This document shows, one piece after another, positions 1 to 7,023 of a stretch of 8,244 nucleotides of DNA. A model generated the notes under the pieces. It saw nothing but the letters and a program-made list of their open reading frames with translations. It made no database searches and was not told the DNA's origin. Source of the DNA: Anaerobacillus sp. (GTDB lineage: Bacteria > Bacillota > Bacilli > Bacillales_H > Anaerobacillaceae). Made by a program: the position numbers and the translations under genes. Position 1 is the first letter of the stretch. Each line of letters opens with the position of its first letter. The stretch is taken from the NCBI GenBank assembly GCA_007120055.1, contig SKOL01000775.1:1-8244 (forward strand), written 5' to 3'.

Positions 1-534
1 AGTGTTCGTGTTAAGTTTGCCCAAAAAGCGCTTCAATTGTGATGGAAAAATAATAGGTTCCTTCAAAGGGGCTTGATAAAGTAGGAAGTCGGGGTTTACG
101 AATACAAGGTAAGCTTTGACTTGGAGGTTAAAACCAAACTCCTGCAGTAATTTACGAAATAATGTTTCACTTCGTTTTAATTGATGTAACGGGTTTTTGA
201 TTTCAGTTCCTGACAGTGAATACCATTGATCGCCTTTGATAACGTAATCACCATCAAAATTTTTAACTTCGAAAAAATAAAGAGTATCAGAAGAAATGAG
301 CGATGAATCAATTTGAAACTTTGTATTGTTTACTTCAAATAACAAGTCGTTTAATATAGGAAAATTGCTAGGCAGACCTTCATCTACTAACCACTTATCG
401 AAAATCTTCTCACCTTCATAACCTTTTTGAAGACTCCGATAGTAGTTTTCATCTTTTTCTACTAGCTCATCGCGTGCATTTAAAGACTTAAAAATTTTTA
501 GTTTTAAAGGTTCACTCCTCGTTTTAAAAAACAT
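1..534 (-). CDS. NERD domain protein (nuclease-related), N-terminal part, cut by window edge
   Basis: The minus strand reads open for 178 codons from an ATG at 534 to the window edge, so the C-terminus is missing. The protein begins MFFKTRSEPLKLKIFKSLNA. A GYEGEKIFDKWL segment (about residues 38-49) starts the NERD-like core. It is followed by QIDSSLI with D76 and FFEVKNF with E89 and K91, which match the D...ExK pattern of nuclease-fold enzymes that NERD domains share. NPLHQLKRSE (about 114-123) and the hydrophobic strand AYLVFVNP continue the fold. NERD proteins in bacilli are predicted DNA-processing nucleases, but most have no proven function. No signal peptide or membrane segment is seen in this part. 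The ATG is preceded by AAAGGATGTGG at sensible spacing; an in-frame GTG four codons upstream is less likely because it overlaps that site. The gene is transcribed away from feoA. The family call is fairly sure; the activity is inferred. Confidence 0.82.
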   Translation of the reverse strand, partial: MFFKTRSEPLKLKIFKSLNARDELVEKDENYYRSLQKGYEGEKIFDKWLVDEGLPSNFPILNDLLFEVNNTKFQIDSSLISSDTLYFFEVKNFDGDYVIKGDQWYSLSGTEIKNPLHQLKRSETLFRKLLQEFGFNLQVKAYLVFVNPDFLLYQAPLKEPIIFPSQLKRFLGKLNTNT

Positions 535-569
535 ATCATAGACCACATCCTTTTAAAAATTTCAATTTT

Positions 570-598
570 ATTTTATGAAAATTTCCTTCTATTGACAA
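570..598 (-). promoter_or_regulatory. Candidate sigma-A promoter for the NERD gene
   Basis: On the minus strand TTGTCA (598-593, 5 of 6 to TTGACA) is followed after exactly 17 bp by TAAAAT (575-570, 5 of 6 to TATAAT). Transcription would start near position 563, giving a leader of about 30 nt that contains the ribosome binding site of the NERD gene. The -35 overlaps a perfect TTGACA on the plus strand (592-597), but that one has no good -10 at 16-18 bp. Confidence 0.6.
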
Positions 599-630
599 GA
601 TATAATAGCTTCTTCATTAAAATTTTCATA
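574..630. repeat. 11-bp inverted repeat around the divergent promoter region
   Basis: The arms TATGAAAATTT (574-584) and AAATTTTCATA (620-630) are perfect reverse complements, 35 bp apart. The left arm covers the spacer and the first bases of the -10 of the NERD promoter, and the right arm lies on the feoA side. It could be a paired operator for a regulator that loops or spans the region. The arms are AT-rich in AT-rich DNA, so chance is possible. Confidence 0.4.
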
Positions 631-823
631 TTTTTAGCAAAACCAAAATATAGTGAAAACAGAAGGTATCTTCAAAAAGAGAGCAAGGTGCCGTAGCTTT
701 TCTCCTTTAAAGTACTTTGTTAACAAAAAACTACTAAGTGGTCGGTACTAACACGCAGGAATATAGGCATATCAAAAAATCCAAGCTATCCTACTCGCCA
801 ATAAATTAAGTTCGATAGCTAAT

Positions 824-830
824 AAGGGTG
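824..830 (+). promoter_or_regulatory. feoA ribosome binding site that fixes a TTG start
   Basis: AAGGGTG lies 7 nt before the TTG at 838. A TGA stop in the same frame at 829-831 excludes any upstream start, and the next in-frame ATG is about 40 codons inside the protein. TTG is therefore the only start that gives a full-length FeoA. Confidence 0.75.
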
Positions 831-837
831 AACTAAT

Positions 838-1065
838 TTGCTGCTCACAAATGCAAATGCAGGACAAACAGTGATAATTAAAGATTTATCAAAGGCAAAC
901 AGCCTTATAAGAAGACGATTACTAGATTTAGGAATTGTCGAAGAAGCAACGGTAATGGTCGCAAATAAAATGCCCTTTGGTGGTCCTATCTTGATCGAAT
1001 ATAAAAGCAATCGTATCGCCATTCGTAAGGTCGATGCACAGAAAATAGATGTAGAATGGCACTGA
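838..1065 (+). CDS. feoA: FeoA, ferrous iron transport accessory protein
   Basis: This is a 75-residue cytosolic SH3-like protein of normal FeoA length. FeoA works with the membrane protein FeoB in uptake of Fe(II); its exact role is thought to be in assembling or controlling FeoB. Family traits seen here are the opening LLTNANAGQTVIIKDL, the central RRRLLDLGIVEEATVMV (the typical 'RL..LG...G' region, about residues 26-42), PFGGPILIEYKSNRIAIRK (the 'P.G.P......G..IALR' region, where this protein has N in place of the usual G), and a short tail ending in H75. Translation starts at TTG. feoB follows on the same strand, but after 276 bp filled with repeats instead of the usual few bases. No Fur box is visible upstream. 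The identity is firm from the motifs and the feoB neighbour. Confidence 0.9.
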   Translation: MLLTNANAGQTVIIKDLSKANSLIRRRLLDLGIVEEATVMVANKMPFGGPILIEYKSNRIAIRKVDAQKIDVEWH

Positions 1066-1080
1066 TGAAGCAGATTTAGC

Positions 1081-1267
1081 TGTTTGCAAGTGGGTGACTG
1101 ATGTTTGCAAGCTACATTACTGGTGTTTGCAAATCGAGCGCCTGTTGTTTGCAAGCTTGCATTACTGGTGTTTGCAAATCTGAGCGTCTGGTATTTGCAA
1201 GTGCCGGGCATGGTGTTTGCAAGCTACGGGTCTTTTGTTTCATAAACTGTAGTCTGGGTGTTTTGAA
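1081..1267. repeat. Array of nine TGTTTGCAA boxes at 22-bp period between feoA and feoB
   Basis: Boxes begin at 1081, 1102, 1124, 1146, 1169, 1192, 1214, 1236 and 1259, so the spacings are 21, 22, 22, 23, 23, 22, 22 and 23 bp. Six are exact TGTTTGCAA, the one at 1192 is TATTTGCAA, and the last two are decayed (TGTTTCATA, TGTTTTGAA). The TTGCAA core is palindromic, and where the next base is A the core is TTTGCAAA. Linkers of 12-14 bp are of a few kinds: GCTACATTACTGG and its variant GCTTGCATTACTGG, ATCGAGCGCCTGT and its variant ATCTGAGCGTCTGG, and others. Units 1102-1145 and 1146-1191 are a higher-order duplication of a two-box unit. The period is not a multiple of three and drifts, so this is not a coding repeat. 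Function is unknown: a phased protein-binding array, a structured transcript segment, or a genome-wide dispersed repeat are the main options. Confidence 0.85.
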
Positions 1268-1332
1268 AACTGCAATATTCAGTGCGTCTTTCCTTTGTAT
1301 GGGAATAAGAGAATACTAGATTTTTTAGAACT

Positions 1333-1337
1333 GGAGA
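1333..1337 (+). promoter_or_regulatory. feoB ribosome binding site; two possible ATG starts
   Basis: GGAGA is 4 nt before the ATG at 1342 and 7 nt before the adjacent ATG at 1345. Spacing slightly favours the second ATG. The choice changes the protein by one Met only (MMKKIALIGNP or MKKIALIGNP). Confidence 0.65.
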
Positions 1338-1341
1338 AAAA

Positions 1342-3438
1342 ATGATGAAAAAGATCGCGTTAATCGGAAATCCGAATACTGGAAAAACCTCACTTTTTAA
1401 TCAGTTAACCACCTCTTATGCCTATGTAGGGAACTGGAGTGGTGTAACTGTTGAGAAAAAAGTAGGGAAATTGAAGCCGCTGGTGCATCCGGGGGAATTA
1501 GGCAAATATACCGATGGGGCTAGTGGAGCAAGTGGACAGTTTGGTGATCTCGACGGTGAGCTCATCGACCTACCTGGTGTATACACATTAAACCCACTAA
1601 CAAATGATGAAGCTGTCGTTTCGCAATTTTTAATTAATGAACCTTTTACAGATGTTTTGAATATCGTTGATGCATCGCAGTTGCAACGAAATTTACATTT
1701 AACGCTTCAACTCATCGAATTAGGCAAGCCGCTTGTCATCGGTTTGAATATGGTTGATGTAGCGAAACAACATGGCATGTATATAAATTACAAACGGCTA
1801 TCACAAAAGTTAAAAATTCCGGTCACCCCGATCATCGCTCGAACTGGTAAAGGGTGCCGACAGTTAACAGAGCAAATGGCTTCAACCTACACCGAAACAA
1901 AAACAACACAATCTTTCCAAATTTATTACGGGCATATCATCGAAAAAGCGATCACCCGAATTGAAAACGAACTAACAAATAAATCGAAGAAACGGCTTCC
2001 TCCACTTCCAGCTCGCTGGATTGCACTCCAATTTTTTGAAGGTAATTCCCGAGTCTATGCTTATTTACAATCGATCATCGCTTCTCCGTTTCTCGACCAC
2101 CTATATAAAGAAGTGGAAATAGCGATAAAAAATACGGAAGCTCAAACGATCCATCATTATATTTACCGAAAAAGAAACCAATTTATCCAATCACTATTAG
2201 CGGACGTCGAAGAAACGACAGCACCGCAAGCAACAACTTTAACAGAAAAAATCGACAAAGTCGTTACGCACCGATTTTTAGGTATTCCGATATTTTTACT
2301 GACAATGTTATTAGTCTTTATGATTACGTTTGATTGGTTAGGGTTTCCGCTTTCCGACGGATTGGACAAGTTTTTGTCGGGGCCTTTTTCGGAGTGGACA
2401 AAAATTTTCCTAACACAAATCAATGCCTCACCTTATTTTGAAGCGTTAATTATTGATGGGGTTATCGCTGGGGTTGGTGGTGTTCTCGTTTTTATTCCGC
2501 AAATTATCATTATGTACATATTCATTTCTTTTTTAGAAGATTCCGGGTATATGGCGCGTGTTGCTTTAGTGATGGATCGGTTTATGGAAAATGTCGGTTT
2601 GAACGGCAAAGCTTTTATACCGATGATCATCGGTTTCGGCTGTAACGTTCCAGGAGTGATGGCGGCTAGAACAATCGAGCAGCAACGTGAACGATTGTTA
2701 ACAATTATATTAATGCCGTTAATGTCATGTTCTGCCCGCTTACCAGTTTATGCCTTGTTTGCCGCTGCCTTTTTTGCAAAAAATCAAGCTCTGATCGTCC
2801 TTTCGTTATACGTTTTAGGAATTACGCTTGCATTAATATTAGCAAAAGTGTTTACAATGACCTTTTTAAAAAATGAATCATCGATCTTTGTCATTGAACT
2901 TCCTCCTTACAGGTTGCCACATTGGAGTACATTGGCTAGAAGTGTTTGGGACAAAGGGAAAGGCTTTATAAAAAAAGCAGGGACGATTATTTTTGCGGGG
3001 TCTGTTTTTATTTGGCTATTAACATTTGTTGGTCCGTACGGAATTGATGTTGAAATGAACGAAAGTTATTTAGCGGTAATTGGAGGAGTGATTGCGCTTA
3101 TTTTCGAGCCACTCGGGTTTGGTTCGTGGCAGTCAGGTGCTGCTATTATCACCGGTTTTCTCGCAAAAGAAGTTGTCGTTTCAACGATGAATATCGTCTA
3201 CTACGCTCCTGATGTCGTGACGTTACAAGGATTAATGACAAATCACTATACAGCATTATCTGCATATAGCTTCATGACGTTTATTTTACTGTATATTCCG
3301 TGTATGGCTACCGTCGCGACGATAAAAAAAGAAACGAATTCAACGAGATGGACCATTGTATCTGTCGTTTATCCATTCGTTTTAGCTTACGCGCTGTCAT
3401 TTTTCATTTATCAAATCGGAACGTTTCTTGGATTTTAA
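1342..3438 (+). CDS. feoB: FeoB, Fe(II) transporter with N-terminal GTPase domain
   Basis: A 698-residue inner-membrane protein that imports Fe(II), driven or gated by its G domain. All G motifs are visible: G1 GNPNTGKTS (residues 9-17), G2 Thr36 in GVTVE, G3 DLPG (76-79), G4 NMVD (136-139) and G5 ARTGKG (166-171). A helical regulatory segment follows (about 175-265), then the membrane part from about residue 310 (IPIFLLTMLLVFMITF) to the end, with the two gate repeats. Conserved membrane motifs are GCNVPGVMAART (C434), SCSARLPVY (C463), GSWQSGAAIITGFLAKEVVVSTMN and IPCMATVATIKKE (C654). The length is normal. One oddity is a Gly/Ser-rich stretch (about residues 46-71) between the switch I strand and G3; from the E of VEKK to the D of DLPG there are 38 residues here against 17 in E. 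coli FeoB as I recall it. No FeoC follows. The next gene begins 96 bp downstream. Confidence 0.96.
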   Translation: MMKKIALIGNPNTGKTSLFNQLTTSYAYVGNWSGVTVEKKVGKLKPLVHPGELGKYTDGASGASGQFGDLDGELIDLPGVYTLNPLTNDEAVVSQFLINEPFTDVLNIVDASQLQRNLHLTLQLIELGKPLVIGLNMVDVAKQHGMYINYKRLSQKLKIPVTPIIARTGKGCRQLTEQMASTYTETKTTQSFQIYYGHIIEKAITRIENELTNKSKKRLPPLPARWIALQFFEGNSRVYAYLQSIIASPFLDHLYKEVEIAIKNTEAQTIHHYIYRKRNQFIQSLLADVEETTAPQATTLTEKIDKVVTHRFLGIPIFLLTMLLVFMITFDWLGFPLSDGLDKFLSGPFSEWTKIFLTQINASPYFEALIIDGVIAGVGGVLVFIPQIIIMYIFISFLEDSGYMARVALVMDRFMENVGLNGKAFIPMIIGFGCNVPGVMAARTIEQQRERLLTIILMPLMSCSARLPVYALFAAAFFAKNQALIVLSLYVLGITLALILAKVFTMTFLKNESSIFVIELPPYRLPHWSTLARSVWDKGKGFIKKAGTIIFAGSVFIWLLTFVGPYGIDVEMNESYLAVIGGVIALIFEPLGFGSWQSGAAIITGFLAKEVVVSTMNIVYYAPDVVTLQGLMTNHYTALSAYSFMTFILLYIPCMATVATIKKETNSTRWTIVSVVYPFVLAYALSFFIYQIGTFLGF

Positions 3439-3475
3439 AAATATTATTTATACATTTTATATTTAACACTATGAA

Positions 3476-3481
3476 TATAAT
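3476..3481 (+). promoter_or_regulatory. Possible -10 box for the double-activase gene
   Basis: A consensus TATAAT sits 53 bp before the GTG start, in the 96-bp gap after feoB. No convincing -35 lies 16-18 bp upstream (CATTTT at 17 bp). The same bases form the 3' arm of an AT-only hairpin, TACATT-TT-ATATT (3451-3463) with AATATAATGTA (3474-3484), followed by A-rich sequence. It lacks the GC stem and U-run of an intrinsic terminator, so readthrough from feoB remains possible. Confidence 0.3.
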
Positions 3482-3523
3482 GTAAAAAACAAAACCATAC
3501 TAATCCTGCTATTAAAACTTGAT

Positions 3524-3530
3524 GAGGTGG
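3524..3530 (+). promoter_or_regulatory. Ribosome binding site supporting the GTG start at 3535
   Basis: GAGGTGG matches the anti-Shine-Dalgarno well, with GAGG 7 nt before the GTG. The resulting N-terminus is MKSEALDSLLIGIDVGSTT, placing the first phosphate-binding loop at residues 12-19 as in other activases. Confidence 0.7.
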
Positions 3531-3534
3531 TTTT

Positions 3535-6500
3535 GTGAAAAGTGAAGCTCTCGATTCCTTATTAATCGGAATTGACGTAGGGTCAACGACGGTCAAAGCA
3601 ACGGTCGTTAATCCAAATAATAAAGAAATATTATGGTCAGACTATCAGCGCCATCACACCAAACAAGCAGAGATGGTGTTGGAATTTTTAATTCGAATCG
3701 GAAATGAATTTTCTTACATAAACCGTGAAGATATTCGCGTTTTTATTACCGGTTCTGGCGGTGGGCCAATTGCCGAACATATTGGGGCAAAATTTGTCCA
3801 AGAAGTAAATGCCGTAACGATGACGGTCGAAGAGTTGCACCCTGATGTCGGCAGTGTTGTCGAACTTGGCGGGCAAGATGCAAAAATTATCATTTTTAAA
3901 GAGAATGAAGAAACAGGCGATAAACAAGCGATCACATCGATGAACGATAAATGTGCCTCGGGGACTGGAGCGACGATCGATAAATGTATGATCAAAGTCG
4001 GTTTGCCAGAGCAGGAAGTCGCGAAACTGCAATTTGACGACTCGAAACTTCACCATGTCGCAGCGAAATGTGGGGTTTTTGCCGAAACGGATATTGTGAA
4101 CCTAGTAAAAAGTAGTATCCCTTCTGCTGAAATTATGTGTTCATTAGCTGATGCAATTGTGATGCAAAACTTATCCGTCCTGACACGAGGGAACACGTTG
4201 CGCCATAAAGTGCTTTTACTAGGTGGACCGAATACATATTTACCATTCTTGCAACAATGTTGGCGTAAACGGATTCCAGAAAGTTGGCAAGAAAGAGGAT
4301 ACGACTATCCGAAAGATGTGCCGATCGAAGAACTAATTTTTATCCCTGAAAATGCACAATATTATGCGGCATACGGTGCGGTAATGTATGGAATGCATGA
4401 GCCAGCCGATGTCGGTATTTATAAAGGAATTCAAGACTTAAAAACGTTTATTACGCACGGGCGTAAAGCGAAATTAGGAGAAAAAGCTGGTAAACCATTA
4501 GTGAAAAATGAAGAAGAGCTCGAACAATTTCGCATTGACTATAGTATTCCGAAATTTACACCAGCTCCATTTAAAAAAGGGGAAACGATTAAAGCGGTGA
4601 TCGGCCTTGACGGTGGTTCGACATCATCGAAAGCGGTCGTCGTTGATATGGATGGCAATATTTTATTAAAAGAATATCAGCTTTCAAAAGGGAATCCGAT
4701 CCAAGATACGAGGGAACTGCTCGGGAAAATTCGTGAAAAAGTGCAGGCAAGTGGTGCGCATCTTGAAGTAATGGGCTTTGGCGCAACAGGTTATGCTGCC
4801 GATGTTCTTGAAAAAACGTTAAATGCCGACGTTAACATCGTCGAAACTGTTGCCCATATGATGAGTGCTGTACACTTTTTTGGTGATATTGATGTCATTT
4901 GTGATATCGGTGGTCAAGACATTAAAGTACTATTTTTGAAAAATGGTGATATTCGAAATTTCCGGTTATCCAATCAATGCTCAGCAGGAAACGGGATGCT
5001 TCTACAAGCGATGGCTGACCAGTTTGGCATTCCAATTCAAGAGTATGCCGATGCTGCTTTTAAAGCTGACTTATCACCGAAATTTTCATATGGCTGTGCG
5101 GTTTTCCTAGATTCTGACCGCGTAAACTTTCAAAAAGAAGGCTATGCAAAAGAAGAGCTGTTAGCGGGCCTCGCCCTCGTTTTACCGAAAAATGTTTGGC
5201 AGTACGTCGTTCAAGTGCCGCGCATGGCGGAACTGGGGAGAAAATTTGTTTTACAAGGTGGAACTCAACATAATTTAGCGGCCGTCAAAGCGCAAGTTGA
5301 TTACATTAAAGAACGGGTCCCAGATGCTGAAGTTTATGTTCATCCACATACAGGTGAGGCAGGCGCGATCGGTGCAGCGATGGAAACGATCCGCGTTGTG
5401 AAAAGAAGAGGGTATTCAACGTTTCTCGGCTTAGATTCTGCGATTGGAATGAGCTTCGAATCACGTAACGATGAATCGACACGCTGTAACTTTTGCCCGA
5501 ACTTATGTAGTCGGACTTTTATTGATACACAAACACCAGATGGTCAAACGGCCCGCTACATTTCTGGCTTTAGTTGTGAAAAAGGGACGGTCGAAGATAA
5601 AGAAGCGCTCATCGCGTTAACGAAAGAGCGAAACCAACTGAAAAAACATTATCCGAATCTTGTTGATTTTGAAGCGAAAAAAATGTTTAAGCATTTTTAT
5701 GATCAACAGCCACTGCCATCAGAAACAACGGTAATAGAAGATATAAAAGTAAAACCGACGATGTTTGGTTTAGGAACAAAAAAGGTGAGCTATGAGAGAA
5801 CGTTCGAGCGTTCATCAGAAGAAGCGATCGAACACCGAAAAAAGCTAAGAATAGGCATTCCGAAAGTGTTAAATATTTGGTCTACAGCACCGTTTTGGCG
5901 AACATATTTTGAAACACTAGGGATTCCAGAAAAACAAATTGTTTTTAGTGACAATACGAGTGAAGAGATGTGGCAATCAGGTGGGAAATACGGCTCGATT
6001 GACCCATGTTATCCATCAAAAGTAGCGCAAGCTCATGTTCACAATCTGCTTTTTAAGCACCATAAAGAGGACAAGCCTTTAGATGCGATCTTCTTCCCGT
6101 GTATCACTCATATTAATACGAGTGTAAAAAATGTCATTGACTCGGCGAGTTGTCCGATTGTTGCTGGAGCACCGAACGTAATAAAAGCAGCATTTACGAA
6201 AGAAACCGACTTTTTTGCGGAACGAAATATTCAATATTTCGACCCGGCGGTTTCGTTTACCGAGCCTAATTTAATGAAAAAACAAATGTTTGAGGCTTTT
6301 CACTCATTTTTACAAATTACTGAAGATGAAAGTGACTTTGCGGTAGAAGAAGCATGGAAGGCGATAAGAAAATTTGATGCTGAAATGGAAGAGAAAGGGA
6401 AAGAGATTTTAGAGCAAGTCGAAGCGGAGAATCGAGTCGCGATTTTAATGATTGGTCGTCCATACCATTCAGATCCTGGATTAAATCACGGGGTGTTAGA

Positions 6501-7023
6501 TGAGTTTCAAGTGCTTGGCTACCCGATTTTATCGATGCGTTCGATCCCAAAAGATGAAGCGTGGCTAAAACGATTTTTTAAAGACGATTTAGAGAGTGGA
6601 AAGGTTGATTACGCCTTAGATGTCACGGATGTTTGGCCAGAAAACTTTAGTTCTAATAGTGTTCAAAAAGTATGGGCGGCGAAATTTGCTGCACGTCATC
6701 CGAATGTCGCTGTGTTAGACCTATCTAGTTTTAAATGCGGTCACGATGCTCCTACTTACGGTTTAATTGACTCAATTATTTCAACGGCTGGTACGCCTTA
6801 CTCTGCGTTACATGATATTGACGCCAATAAACCGAGTGGTTCGATTAAAATTCGCGTAAAAACTTATGCTCATAGTTTAAGTTTGAATGAAGAACGGCTT
6901 CAAGACTTAGCTCGTAAAAAGGAAGAATTAGAAAAACTGATTGAGAAAAAACGTCAATCCTTAGTCCGTAACGAAATGCTTGATGATATCGAAGAATTTT
7001 CTAACCAAAAGGCACAGTGGTAG
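3535..7023 (+). CDS. Double acyl-CoA dehydratase activase (BcrAD/BadFG type) fused to DUF2229 and HgdB-like parts
   Basis: A 1162-residue soluble protein. Half 1 (about 8-290) is an ASKHA ATPase of the 2-hydroxyglutaryl-CoA dehydratase activator (HgdC) type: GIDVGSTT (12-19), ITGSGGG (71-77), ELGGQDAK (110-117), NDKCASGTG (C140) and AKCGVFAETD (C179). Half 2 (about 354-620) repeats this: GLDGGSTSSK with D359, GFGATGY, CDIGGQDIK (D462), QCSAGNG (C482) and GCAVFLDSD (C521). In HgdC homodimers such cysteines hold one [4Fe-4S] cluster between subunits and ATP hydrolysis drives low-potential electron transfer. Next comes a Cys quartet (C651, C654, C658, C681), then a DUF2229-like region from about residue 772 (RIGIPKVLN) with C825, C856 and C873, then an HgdB-like end with GRPYH (974-978) and FKCGHDAPT (C1068). 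The last 50 residues are charged and likely helical or coiled-coil. The partner gene begins 161 bp downstream. Domain identity is firm; the reaction and substrate are not known to me. Confidence 0.88.
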   Translation: MKSEALDSLLIGIDVGSTTVKATVVNPNNKEILWSDYQRHHTKQAEMVLEFLIRIGNEFSYINREDIRVFITGSGGGPIAEHIGAKFVQEVNAVTMTVEELHPDVGSVVELGGQDAKIIIFKENEETGDKQAITSMNDKCASGTGATIDKCMIKVGLPEQEVAKLQFDDSKLHHVAAKCGVFAETDIVNLVKSSIPSAEIMCSLADAIVMQNLSVLTRGNTLRHKVLLLGGPNTYLPFLQQCWRKRIPESWQERGYDYPKDVPIEELIFIPENAQYYAAYGAVMYGMHEPADVGIYKGIQDLKTFITHGRKAKLGEKAGKPLVKNEEELEQFRIDYSIPKFTPAPFKKGETIKAVIGLDGGSTSSKAVVVDMDGNILLKEYQLSKGNPIQDTRELLGKIREKVQASGAHLEVMGFGATGYAADVLEKTLNADVNIVETVAHMMSAVHFFGDIDVICDIGGQDIKVLFLKNGDIRNFRLSNQCSAGNGMLLQAMADQFGIPIQEYADAAFKADLSPKFSYGCAVFLDSDRVNFQKEGYAKEELLAGLALVLPKNVWQYVVQVPRMAELGRKFVLQGGTQHNLAAVKAQVDYIKERVPDAEVYVHPHTGEAGAIGAAMETIRVVKRRGYSTFLGLDSAIGMSFESRNDESTRCNFCPNLCSRTFIDTQTPDGQTARYISGFSCEKGTVEDKEALIALTKERNQLKKHYPNLVDFEAKKMFKHFYDQQPLPSETTVIEDIKVKPTMFGLGTKKVSYERTFERSSEEAIEHRKKLRIGIPKVLNIWSTAPFWRTYFETLGIPEKQIVFSDNTSEEMWQSGGKYGSIDPCYPSKVAQAHVHNLLFKHHKEDKPLDAIFFPCITHINTSVKNVIDSASCPIVAGAPNVIKAAFTKETDFFAERNIQYFDPAVSFTEPNLMKKQMFEAFHSFLQITEDESDFAVEEAWKAIRKFDAEMEEKGKEILEQVEAENRVAILMIGRPYHSDPGLNHGVLDEFQVLGYPILSMRSIPKDEAWLKRFFKDDLESGKVDYALDVTDVWPENFSSNSVQKVWAAKFAARHPNVAVLDLSSFKCGHDAPTYGLIDSIISTAGTPYSALHDIDANKPSGSIKIRVKTYAHSLSLNEERLQDLARKKEELEKLIEKKRQSLVRNEMLDDIEEFSNQKAQW

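Larger units (their letters stand above)
535..837. other. Divergent intergenic region and feoA leader
   Basis: No coding region is supported here. Besides the NERD promoter and the 11-bp inverted repeat, three items are visible. First, an imperfect hairpin at 676-708 (GAGAG and AAG pairing with CTT and TTCTC, two single-base bulges, loop GTGCCGTAG), without a U-run to make it a terminator. Second, two overlapping perfect palindromes, AAAGTACTTT (709-718) and TTTGTTAACAAA (716-727). Third, a 7-bp inverted repeat AGCTATC (784-790) / GATAGCT (814-820) just upstream of the feoA ribosome binding site. The best plus-strand promoter I can find is weak: TTCATA (625-630), 18 bp, TATAGT (649-654), which would give a leader of roughly 175 nt. 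No Fur box resembling GATAATGATAATCATTATC is seen, and I recognise no known riboswitch. Confidence 0.4.

Noticed and set aside
592..606. Plus-strand promoter TTGACA...TATAAT
   Set aside because: Only 3 bp separate the two hexamers, so they cannot form one sigma-A promoter.
676..708. Intrinsic terminator or T-box element before feoA
   Set aside because: The hairpin is bulged and not followed by a U-run. The nearby AGTGGTCGGTACTAACACGC only loosely resembles a T-box motif.
716..727. Rex-type redox operator (TTTGTTAACAAA)
   Set aside because: The half-sites TTGTTAA and TTAACAA overlap here, whereas Rex sites have a spacer between them. It may be a chance AT-rich palindrome.
819..1211. 130-residue minus-strand ORF
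   Set aside because: It is antisense to feoA and the repeat array, has repeat-driven composition and no supporting ribosome binding site.
1081..1267. CRISPR array
   Set aside because: The conserved part is only about 9-10 bp, linkers are 12-14 bp and themselves duplicated, and there are no cas genes.
1101..1319. Small Cys-rich plus-strand protein in the feoA-feoB gap
   Set aside because: It lies across the 22-bp repeats, whose drifting period changes frame at each unit, and it has no ribosome binding site. The Cys and Phe content comes from TTTGCAA read in several frames.
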